Shown here one piece after another: positions 1-7,345 of a stretch of DNA of 64,000 nucleotides. Both the position numbers and the translations under genes were made by a program. Within the stretch, counting starts at the first letter, position 1; each line of letters begins with the position of its first letter. The DNA comes from Streptomyces viridiviolaceus (lineage in GTDB: Bacteria; Actinomycetota; Actinomycetes; Streptomycetales; Streptomycetaceae). The stretch is from positions 186,001-250,000 of the forward strand of contig NZ_BMWA01000004.1 of assembly GCF_014650995.1 (NCBI RefSeq), given 5' to 3'. The notes beneath the pieces were generated by a model. That model was not told the origin of the DNA. It ran no database searches and saw nothing but the letters and a program-made list of their open reading frames with translations.

Positions 1-239
1 TTCAGGGTCGGGATCGACATGACGCCGTACTTGGCGGCCGTACCCGGGTTCTCGTCGATGTTCAGCTTGACGACCTCGATCTTGTCGCCGTACTCGGAGG
101 CGATCGCTTCGAGGGACGGGGCGATCTGGCGGCACGGACCGCACCAGGCGGCCCAGAAGTCCACCAGGACGGGCTTGTCGCTCTTGAGGACGTCCTGCTC
201 GAAGGAGTCGTCGGTCACATTCTTCAGGGTGCCGGCCAC
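1..239 (-). CDS. trxA: thioredoxin (partial, 3' end outside window)
   Basis: Cytoplasmic disulfide reductase that passes electrons from thioredoxin reductase to target proteins. The first 79 residues are visible and contain the active-site motif WCGPC at residues 32-36, followed by the cis-proline region (MSIPTL) just before the window edge. The GTG start is chosen because AAGGAG lies at 246-251 on the minus strand at good spacing. It starts 41 bp after trxB ends in the same direction, so the two are probably one trxBA operon under the SigR-type promoter before trxB. The carboxyl end lies outside the window. Confidence 0.93.
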   Translation of the reverse strand, partial: MAGTLKNVTDDSFEQDVLKSDKPVLVDFWAAWCGPCRQIAPSLEAIASEYGDKIEVVKLNIDENPGTAAKYGVMSIPTL

Positions 240-280
240 GGCGGGCTCCTTAACTGGTTGGTGCGTGGGGCGGATGGGGG

Positions 281-1249
281 TCAGACGGTGGTCTTCTCGG
301 GCTCGGCCTTGTCCTCGTCGCTGAGCGCCGCGAGGAAGCGCTCGGCGTCGAGAGCGGCGGAGCAGCCGGTGCCGGCCGCGGTGATCGCCTGGCGGTAGGT
401 GTGGTCGACCACGTCACCGGCGGCGAAGACGCCGGTCAGGTTGGTGCGGGTCGAGGGCGCGTCGACCTTCAGGTAGCCCTCCGCGTCCAGGTCGAGCTGA
501 CCCTTGAAGAGCTCCGTGCGCGGGTCGTGGCCGATGGCGATGAACAGACCGGTCACCGCGAGATCCGAGAGCTCACCCGTCTTGACGTTGCGCAGCTTCA
601 GGCCCGAGAGCTTCTGGTCGCCCTGGACCTCGGCGACCTCGCTGTCCCAGACGAACGTGATCTTCGGGTCGGCGAAGGCACGCTCCTGCATCGCCTTGGA
701 GGCGCGCAGGGTGTCGCGGCGGTGGACGATGGTCACCGACTTCGCGAAGCGCGACAGGAACGTCGCCTCCTCCATGGCGGTGTCACCGCCGCCGATCACG
801 GCGATGTCCTGGTCCTTGAAGAAGAAGCCGTCGCAGGTCGCGCACCAGGAGACACCGCGGCCGGAGAGGAGGTCCTCGTTCGGCAGGCCGAGCTTGCGGT
901 GCTGCGAACCGGTGGCGACGATGACGGCCTTCGCCCGGTGGACGGTCCCCGCGGTGTCCGTGACGGTCTTGATGTCACCGGCCAGGTCGACGGCGACGAC
1001 ATCGTCCGGGACGAGCTCGGCACCGAAGCGCTCGGCCTGGGCGCGCATGTTGTCCATGAGCTCGGGGCCCATGATGCCGTCCTGGAAGCCCGGGAAGTTC
1101 TCGACCTCGGTGGTGTTCATCAGCGCACCGCCCGCGGTGACGGCGCCCTCGAACACCAGCGGCTTCAGCGACGCGCGTGCGGTATAGAGCGCCGCCGTGT
1201 ACCCGGCGGGCCCGGAGCCGATGATGATCACGTTTCGGACGTCGCTCAC
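281..1249 (-). CDS. trxB: thioredoxin reductase (NADPH, FAD)
   Basis: Flavoenzyme of 322 residues, the usual length, that reduces thioredoxin with NADPH. The FAD-binding GSGPAG motif is at residues 11-16, the redox-active CATC pair at 136-139 and the NADPH-binding GGGDTA motif at 153-158. The C-terminal FAD motif with GVFAAGDV is also present. It precedes trxA by 41 bp on the same strand. A perfect SigR-type promoter lies about 70-100 bp upstream, so induction by disulfide stress is likely in addition to read-through from sigM-rsmA. Confidence 0.97.
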   Translation of the reverse strand: MSDVRNVIIIGSGPAGYTAALYTARASLKPLVFEGAVTAGGALMNTTEVENFPGFQDGIMGPELMDNMRAQAERFGAELVPDDVVAVDLAGDIKTVTDTAGTVHRAKAVIVATGSQHRKLGLPNEDLLSGRGVSWCATCDGFFFKDQDIAVIGGGDTAMEEATFLSRFAKSVTIVHRRDTLRASKAMQERAFADPKITFVWDSEVAEVQGDQKLSGLKLRNVKTGELSDLAVTGLFIAIGHDPRTELFKGQLDLDAEGYLKVDAPSTRTNLTGVFAAGDVVDHTYRQAITAAGTGCSAALDAERFLAALSDEDKAEPEKTTV

Positions 1250-1320
1250 GGCTTCATTCCTCGTCTCTGGACTGCGTCTTCAGGACCGGTGGGAGCTTTC
1301 TCGGAGCTCTCACCCCACCC

Positions 1321-1347
1321 AACGGATCCTAAGGGGCACGCATTCCC
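1321..1347 (-). promoter_or_regulatory. SigR-type promoter of trxBA
   Basis: Reading the minus strand, GGGAAT (1347-1342) is followed after exactly 18 bases by GTT (1323-1321). This matches the known SigR recognition pattern GGAAT-N18-GTT of the Streptomyces thiol-stress sigma factor, and trxBA is a known SigR target. Transcription would begin a few bases downstream, giving a leader of about 60-70 bases before the trxB ATG at 1249. The site lies in the rsmA-trxB gap. Confidence 0.85.
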
Positions 1348-1376
1348 GCGAAGAACAAGCGCCGGTGTCGCCCAGG

Positions 1377-2288
1377 TCAGGACCGGGCGTAGGTGTCCTT
1401 CAGGAGGACCTCGGCAGCGGTGGACGAGGCGTGGGACACACAGCTCGCCTCGACGATGTAGGCAGTGATCCTGCTGTCGTCGGAAGGATCGGGCAGCACC
1501 ACGAGCAGCGCTTCCCTGCCCTTGTAGACGCCCTCCTCCGTGGCGAGCGCCGCATCGTTGCGGCCGATGCCCTTCTGGATGCACTCGGGCACCGTGGGCT
1601 GCGTGAAGACCCGGTTCTCGGCGCCCCCCTCGGACTCCACGCCGAAGCTGTGCGGCGTTCGGGGCGTGCCCTGCTCCTCGGAGAGGAGAGTGGTCACCTG
1701 TTCCCGCAGCTCGCCCTCGGAGAAGGTGTCGGCAAGCGTCTGCTGTCCCTGCGCGGTGTCGTCGGGCGTGTTGCCGCCGGTGACGGAGGCCACGATCACG
1801 GAGCCGAGCCCCAGCGCGGCTGCAGCGACGACGGCCCCGAGAGCGGCGATCTTGCGGCGTCCGCTCCTCCTGCGGTTCTTGCGGCCCGGGCCGGTGGTGG
1901 AGGAGCGAGCGTGGCCGGCAGGACGGTCTGCCGGTGCCGATGTTTCACGTGAAACATCGGCGCTGCTGTCCCCGCCGGAGGGGACGGGGGATGCGTCGGC
2001 AGACGCGGGAGCCGCGGACTCGGGGGGCGTCGCACTGAGCAGCGCCTCCGCTGCGAGTGCGGCATCGATACGGCCCGCTACGTCGTCCGGCATCCGTGCC
2101 GGCGCCGGCAGCGTGCCGAGCAGTCCGCGGATCTCCTCCAGCGACGCGTAGACGTCCGCGCACAGCTCGCAGGAGTCCAGATGGCGCCGTACGTCGGTGG
2201 TTCGCGACCGTGGCAGCAGGCCCTCGGCGAGGTCGGAGATCTCCGCGACGTCCGGGTGCCCGGCCATGTCTGTCGTCGACGACGTCAC
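1377..2288 (-). CDS. rsmA: anti-sigma factor of SigM (zinc-finger ZAS type, membrane anchored)
   Basis: Probable membrane-bound anti-sigma factor holding SigM inactive. With the GTG start at 2288 it has 303 residues. The anti-sigma zinc motif HxxxCxxC (HLDSCELC) is at residues 36-43, a basic stretch is followed by one membrane segment near 147-169, and an extracytoplasmic domain follows. The GTG overlaps the sigM stop as GTGA, implying translational coupling; ATG 2267 (MAGHP) is the alternative start. A perfect parS at 1942-1955 lies in the coding sequence and is read as VSRET (residues 112-116) in the low-complexity linker. The family and neighbour assignments are strong; the partner is inferred from adjacency. 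Confidence 0.85.
   Translation of the reverse strand: MTSSTTDMAGHPDVAEISDLAEGLLPRSRTTDVRRHLDSCELCADVYASLEEIRGLLGTLPAPARMPDDVAGRIDAALAAEALLSATPPESAAPASADASPVPSGGDSSADVSRETSAPADRPAGHARSSTTGPGRKNRRRSGRRKIAALGAVVAAAALGLGSVIVASVTGGNTPDDTAQGQQTLADTFSEGELREQVTTLLSEEQGTPRTPHSFGVESEGGAENRVFTQPTVPECIQKGIGRNDAALATEEGVYKGREALLVVLPDPSDDSRITAYIVEASCVSHASSTAAEVLLKDTYARS
1937..1960. other. parS: ParB-binding site parS (core 1942-1955), inside rsmA
   Basis: Perfect GTTTCACGTGAAAC, the Streptomyces ParB target, within a 24-bp perfect palindrome. It sits in the linker-coding part of rsmA, where it costs the protein only a VSRET peptide. Confidence 0.93.
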
Positions 2289-3010
2289 GCTCGTCCACCT
2301 CCGCCCTTCACTGCGGCTGAATCGCTCGGCCCCGCGTCCGGCGGACCCGCCCGGCGCGGACCCGCTGCGGGTGGGACGGATGTCCCCTGCGTCCGGTTCC
2401 GTTCCGCGCCCCGGTTCCTGCCGTCGCCGCTGCCTTCCGGGCGCAGATGAGTGAGCAGCGGCAGGAGTCTGGCTCTGCCACGGGCACACCGGCTCTTGAT
2501 CGTGCCGGTCGGCACCTCGAGGATCCGAGCGGCCTCGGCGACGGGGTAGCCCTGCATGTCCACCAGGACGAGAGCCGCCCGCTGGTCGGGCGGCAGGGTC
2601 TCCAGCGCCTCCAGCAACTGGCGGTGCAGATCATTGCGCTCGGCCGGTGCGGATGCCGACTCGTGGGGTTCGAGGAGCTGCTCCAGTCGTTCGGTGTCGT
2701 CGACGGGAGACGTTTTCCGCGTGTCCGCCTTACGGGCGCGGTCCAGGCAGGCGTTCACCGTGATCCGGTGCAGCCAGGTCGTGACGGCCGACTGGCCGCG
2801 GAAGGTGTGGGCGGCCCGGTAGGCGGAGACGAGGGCGTCCTGGACCGCGTCAGCGGCTTCCTCGCGGTCGCCCAGGGTGCGCAGGGCCACGGCCCAGAGG
2901 CGGTCCCGGTGGCGGCGTACCAGTTCGCCGAAGGCGTCCGGGTCGCCTTCCACGTGGCGGGCCAGGAGGTCCTGATCGCTGGTGTCGCCGTATGCGGTGT
3001 CATCTGCCAT
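2285..3010 (-). CDS. sigM: ECF RNA polymerase sigma factor SigM
   Basis: Extracytoplasmic-function sigma factor of 241 residues. Sigma region 2 spans about residues 25-92, with the typical DREEAADAVQDALVSAYR and TTWLHRITVN segments. Region 4 with its helix-turn-helix is at about 139-185 (LPPDQRAALVLVDMQGYPVAEAA). A tail of about 55 residues rich in Gly, Arg and Pro follows, longer than most ECF factors. The gene starts 30 bp after the pseudokinase and overlaps rsmA by GTGA. The order murJ-pseudokinase-sigM-rsmA-trxB-trxA matches the SigM locus in other actinobacteria. Confidence 0.92.
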   Translation of the reverse strand: MADDTAYGDTSDQDLLARHVEGDPDAFGELVRRHRDRLWAVALRTLGDREEAADAVQDALVSAYRAAHTFRGQSAVTTWLHRITVNACLDRARKADTRKTSPVDDTERLEQLLEPHESASAPAERNDLHRQLLEALETLPPDQRAALVLVDMQGYPVAEAARILEVPTGTIKSRCARGRARLLPLLTHLRPEGSGDGRNRGAERNRTQGTSVPPAAGPRRAGPPDAGPSDSAAVKGGGGRA

Positions 3011-3040
3011 CGGACCCCCTCCCCCTGTGTTCGGCGGCTC

Positions 3041-4762
3041 TCAGCCCTTGAACGTCACGTCGGTGACCGCCTGCTTGTATCCGGCGTTGCTGTACTCGTC
3101 ACCGGACGCGTACGGCAGGGCCGTGAACCAGACCAGAACGTACTGGGTCTTCGCCGGCTTGTTGACCTTCACCGTGGCGGAGCTGCCGCTCGTGGTGGTG
3201 GTGCCGAGCTTCTGCATCGAGTCGACGGGCCCGGCAGGGCTCAGCGAATCCGTGGCGTACAGAGTGACCGTCGTGTGGTCCCCGCTGAACCGCAGCCCTA
3301 TCGAGGCGGAGGAGACCGTCTGGGCCGAGCCCAGGTCGTAGACGATGCCGACACCGGGCTTGAAGGACGGCTTCATCTCCGGACCGTCGACGAAGCTCTT
3401 GGTACGCCAGTACGTCGAGCTGTCTCCGTCGTAGGTCTTGGCCACGTCCCCGGCGGCTTGGGCGTCGCCCTTGGCGACGTACTCCTGTGCGCCCTGGACG
3501 GCGATCGGCTTGGTCGGCCTGGTCTGCTTGTCGTTCTTGTCGTTGCCGTCCGTCGTCTGCGTCTGGTTCTGGTCGTCGGCCTTGCCGCCCCGTTCCATGA
3601 GAGCGTCCGCCAGCTGCCAACTGCCCAGACCGAGAGCGGCGATCAGCAGGGCGGAGACGCCCCACTTGAGTGCCTTGCCGGTGCGGCTCTGCAGCGGGGG
3701 CGGCGGGGCCGGCACCGGCTGGGCGGCGCCGGGGCGCGGTGCCGGCCGGCCGTACGTGCCCTGCTGGTACGTCGTGCGCTGGTACTCGGGCGGGGCGGTG
3801 AAGGCGGGCTCCGGCGGGCGGATGCGGGGCATCTCGCCGATCGCCTTCACCAGCTCCTCCGGCGTGGTGCACGCAGATTCGTGGCGGGATGCGGTGGCGC
3901 CGTCGTTGGCGAGCGCCCGCATCGCGAGCTCGGACAGACCGCGGTGGACACCGGCGCGCACCTGGTCGGGCGGAATGAGCCCGATGTCCTTGGGCAGGCC
4001 GGCCAGACCGTAGGCGTCGCTCTCGTAGGGCCAGCGCTGGGTGAGCGCGGCGTACAGCAGCGCGCCGATGGCCTCAGTGTCGGTGCGCTGAGGGGTGTCC
4101 GAACTGATACCCCGCAGCGCGGCGTTCACGGCGAGCCCGCGGATCCTCCACTGGCCGGTCGACGTGCGCAGCACGGCGTTGGGACTCAGGCGCAGATGGG
4201 CGAGGCCCTCGCGGTGGGCGGCGGCCATGGCGGACGCGACCTGACTGACCATCTGGTACGCCTCGTACACCTCCAGCGGGCCGGAGGCGAGGAGCGCGGT
4301 CAGTTCGGTGGCGTCCGGAAGCCACTCGTGGACGACGTAGACGAGGTCGTTGTCCTCCACGGCGTCCAGCACCTGCACGAAGCGGGGGTCGCCGAGGAGG
4401 GCGGAGGAGCGTGCCGCGGCCAGCACCGAGCGGGCCCGGGCGTGGTCGGCGGGGAGGACGTGGACCCCGACGGCTCGGCGGAGTTTCTCGTCGACGGCCC
4501 GCCAGCTGCTGAATCCGTCCAGACGGGTGACGCACTCCTCGAGGCGGTAGCGTCTGGCGAGCTTGTGCCCGCTGTGCAGTTCGGGAGGCGAGGCCTTGCC
4601 GGATTCCTCGCTCGTGGCGCTTCCCTGTCCCTCGTCGCTGTCCGTGTCCCGCTCCCGGTTGTTGGCCACCCCGTCGGCCGTGGACTGGTCCGCCTGTGCG
4701 GTCAGCGACTGCTCGCCGCTGTTGTCTGCCACGTCGACGGCAGCTGTGCTCCGTTCGGCCAC
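3041..4762 (-). CDS. membrane pseudokinase with extracellular discoidin-like domain
   Basis: 573 residues from GTG 4762, chosen for the GGAGG about 10 bases upstream. An acidic leader precedes a protein-kinase-like fold at about residues 65-315. The catalytic loop reads HLRLSPNAVL (189-198) in place of HRDxKxxN, and the Mg-binding DFG is RGL (208-210). The ATP-anchoring lysine also seems absent, so it should be catalytically dead. A Pro-rich linker, one membrane segment (about 367-387) and a discoidin/F5-8C-like outer domain (about 445-573, with YDGDSSTYWRT) follow. In mycobacteria an equivalent pseudokinase is fused to MurJ (MviN) and bound by the FHA protein FhaA. Here it is a separate gene right after murJ, so a role in regulating peptidoglycan export is inferred. 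Confidence 0.8.
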   Translation of the reverse strand: MAERSTAAVDVADNSGEQSLTAQADQSTADGVANNRERDTDSDEGQGSATSEESGKASPPELHSGHKLARRYRLEECVTRLDGFSSWRAVDEKLRRAVGVHVLPADHARARSVLAAARSSALLGDPRFVQVLDAVEDNDLVYVVHEWLPDATELTALLASGPLEVYEAYQMVSQVASAMAAAHREGLAHLRLSPNAVLRTSTGQWRIRGLAVNAALRGISSDTPQRTDTEAIGALLYAALTQRWPYESDAYGLAGLPKDIGLIPPDQVRAGVHRGLSELAMRALANDGATASRHESACTTPEELVKAIGEMPRIRPPEPAFTAPPEYQRTTYQQGTYGRPAPRPGAAQPVPAPPPPLQSRTGKALKWGVSALLIAALGLGSWQLADALMERGGKADDQNQTQTTDGNDKNDKQTRPTKPIAVQGAQEYVAKGDAQAAGDVAKTYDGDSSTYWRTKSFVDGPEMKPSFKPGVGIVYDLGSAQTVSSASIGLRFSGDHTTVTLYATDSLSPAGPVDSMQKLGTTTTSGSSATVKVNKPAKTQYVLVWFTALPYASGDEYSNAGYKQAVTDVTFKG

Positions 4763-4899
4763 CGTCGTTCCTGCCTCCCCATTCGATGCGCGCCGGACAC
4801 CCGTTGCGCGCCGTCCGACGCCGAAACCAATTGTGCCCACAGTCCGCCGCTATGCACGACACACAGAGGCGGACGATGGTTGTGCGCCTACCCCCGGTC

Positions 4900-7302
4900 T
4901 CAACGTCCCAGGCGTCCGCGAACCATGCCGACCAGCGAGTTGACCTCCTCGATACGCATGCGGCGGGCGCCGATGTAGAAGACGCCGAGCAGGACCGCTC
5001 CGCCCGCCAGCAGCGCGGCGAACGAACCGACCACGCCCTGGCCGAGTGTCTGGCTGATCCCGTAGCAGGCCGCACCGCTGAGCAGCGCGGCCGGCACCGA
5101 CGCGATGCACAGGCGGGCGTAGGTGCGCAGTACGCGGGCGCCGTCCAGGTCTCCGCCGAGCCGCTTGCGCAGCCGGCGCCAGGCGACGCCGACGCCGATC
5201 GCGTAGGCCAGACCGTAGGCGGCGGCCATGCCGACCACGGCCCAGCGCGGCGGGATCAGCAAGAAGCACAGGGCCGAGGCACTCGCGTTGACGACGGCCA
5301 CGATGACGGTGTTGTAGAACGGCGTCCGGGTGTCCTCGTAGGCGTAAAAGGCGCGTAGGACGACGTACTGCACCGAGTACGGGATCAGGCCGAGGCCGAA
5401 CGCCATCAGCATGTAGCCCATGTTGGTGGCCGCGCCGGTGCCCGAGGAGCCGAAGATCAGCGTGCACATCGGGATGCCCAGGGCGACGAACCCGAAGGAG
5501 ACCGGCACGATCGCGACGGCCGTCGTGCGCAGGCCCTGCGAGATGTCGTCGCGGACCGCGCCGGCATCGTTCTCGGCTGCCGACCGTGAGATGCGGGGCA
5601 GCAGGGCGGCCATCAGGGAGACGGTGATGATGGCTTGCGGCAGGCCCCAGATCAGCTGTGCGTTGGCGTACGCGCTGAAACCGGTGCCCGGGATGTTGGT
5701 GTCCGTGACGGACGCGGTGGCGAGCTGGGTGACGACGAGGGCGCCTGCCTGGTTGGCGAGGACGAAGAGGATCGTCCACTTGGCGAGCATCGCCGCCTTG
5801 CCGAGGCCGTGGCCCTTCCAGTCGAACCGCAGCCGCAGCCTGAAGCCCGTCTCACGCAGGTAGGGAACCATCGCCAGCGCCTGGACCACGAGCCCGAGGA
5901 GGACGCCGACGCCGAGCAGCCGTTCGCCCTCCGGAGGGATGCTGGCGACCGTCATGCCGGAGTGTTCGGCCGTGCCGTACACCCAGATGAACGCACCGAG
6001 CGTGACGATGATGACGATGTTGTTCAGGACCGGTGTCCACATCATCGCGCCGAAGCGGCCGCGGGCGTTGAGGATCTGCCCCATCACCACATGGATGCCC
6101 ATGAAGAAGATGGACGGCAGGAAGTACCGGGTGAAGGTGACGGCGACGTCATTGGCCTCCGGGTTCGAGGCCACCGGGTTGGACAGCGCGCGGACCAGCA
6201 GCGGCGCCGCGAGCATGGCGAGTGCCGTCAGGACGCCGAGGGCGACCATCACCAGGGTCAGCAGCCGGTTGGCGTATGCCTCGCCGCCGTCGTCGTCCTC
6301 CTTCATGGCGCGGACGAGCTGCGGGACGAACACCGAGTTGAGGCCGCCACCGACGGTCAGGATGTAGATCATCGTCGGCAGCTGGTAAGCGATCTGGAAG
6401 GACTCGCCCAACAGGGCGAGACCCAGAGCCGAGACGATCATCGCGGAGCGGATGAACCCGGTCAGGCGGGAGACCATCGTGCCCGCCGCCATCACGGCAC
6501 TGGACTTCAGCAGACCGCCCGCCCGTCCGCCCTTCCTGGGCGCGGCAGCGGCCGGTGCGGCCTCCGGCTCCTGGAGCGGAGCCTCGGCGGCCTCCGGCGT
6601 CGGCGCCGTCGCGTACTGGCCCGGGGCGGGTGCCGCATGCCGGTCCGGCGCCGGAGCGGCACCGTACCCGCCGTGGGCCTGGACGTCACCGTAGGGGCCG
6701 GGGGCCTGGGCGCCTCCGTACTGGCCCGGCGAGGGTGCGTCTCCGTACTGGCCCGGGCCCGGTGCTCCGCCGTACTGCCCGGGCGCCGGGGAGGGGCCGG
6801 GGACCGACAGGGGGTCGTCGTACGCGGGGTGGCCGCCGCCCTGCTGCTGGTCCCGGAAGAGGTGCGCGAAGGCGTCCGGCTCATGACGTTGCTCACCGGC
6901 CTGGGTGACCAGGTCGTCCACGCCGACGAACTGGGTCGTCCGCGGGTCGTCGCCGTACGGCAGGTACTGCGTCGGCCCCTCCGGCTCGGGTGCAGGAGGC
7001 TGGGCCCAGACGCGGGGATCGGGAGCGTACGGCGACTGGGAAGGCCGACCGTACAGGGGCGGCTGCGGCGGGTAGGTGCCCGGGGGCGGCGGGGGATGCG
7101 AGGCCCGGTCGTAGAGGGCCTCGGAGACCGGGTCCTGGGCGGACAGGTCCTGCGCCCGGTAGGGGTCCTGGTCGTAGGCGTCCTGGAGGTACGTGTCCGC
7201 GGGCGGCTGCTGTGGCGCCTGGCCGTGCTCGGGCGGCGGGCCCTCGGGGTTCCCCGAGGCGCCCGCGGCCTGACCGCGGTCACCGTCGTACGGCGCGTTC
7301 AT
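4900..7302 (-). CDS. murJ: lipid II flippase MurJ (MviN family)
   Basis: Integral membrane protein of 800 residues that moves lipid-linked peptidoglycan precursors across the membrane. The first 260 residues or so are a Pro/Gly/Tyr/Gln-rich cytoplasmic region containing PGQYG-type tandem repeats (DNA about 6627-6786). The MurJ core follows with about 14 hydrophobic segments, beginning near SSAVMAAGTMVSRLTGFIR. Typical MurJ proteins are about 510-550 residues; the excess is the N-terminal extension. The ATG at 7302 follows GAGGTGGGG. DUF6049 lies 43 bp upstream and the pseudokinase 137 bp downstream, all on the minus strand. Confidence 0.93.
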   Translation of the reverse strand: MNAPYDGDRGQAAGASGNPEGPPPEHGQAPQQPPADTYLQDAYDQDPYRAQDLSAQDPVSEALYDRASHPPPPPGTYPPQPPLYGRPSQSPYAPDPRVWAQPPAPEPEGPTQYLPYGDDPRTTQFVGVDDLVTQAGEQRHEPDAFAHLFRDQQQGGGHPAYDDPLSVPGPSPAPGQYGGAPGPGQYGDAPSPGQYGGAQAPGPYGDVQAHGGYGAAPAPDRHAAPAPGQYATAPTPEAAEAPLQEPEAAPAAAAPRKGGRAGGLLKSSAVMAAGTMVSRLTGFIRSAMIVSALGLALLGESFQIAYQLPTMIYILTVGGGLNSVFVPQLVRAMKEDDDGGEAYANRLLTLVMVALGVLTALAMLAAPLLVRALSNPVASNPEANDVAVTFTRYFLPSIFFMGIHVVMGQILNARGRFGAMMWTPVLNNIVIIVTLGAFIWVYGTAEHSGMTVASIPPEGERLLGVGVLLGLVVQALAMVPYLRETGFRLRLRFDWKGHGLGKAAMLAKWTILFVLANQAGALVVTQLATASVTDTNIPGTGFSAYANAQLIWGLPQAIITVSLMAALLPRISRSAAENDAGAVRDDISQGLRTTAVAIVPVSFGFVALGIPMCTLIFGSSGTGAATNMGYMLMAFGLGLIPYSVQYVVLRAFYAYEDTRTPFYNTVIVAVVNASASALCFLLIPPRWAVVGMAAAYGLAYAIGVGVAWRRLRKRLGGDLDGARVLRTYARLCIASVPAALLSGAACYGISQTLGQGVVGSFAALLAGGAVLLGVFYIGARRMRIEEVNSLVGMVRGRLGR

Positions 7303-7345
7303 GGTTACCCCACCTCATCGTCCCGGGCCCACGGCCACGACATCC

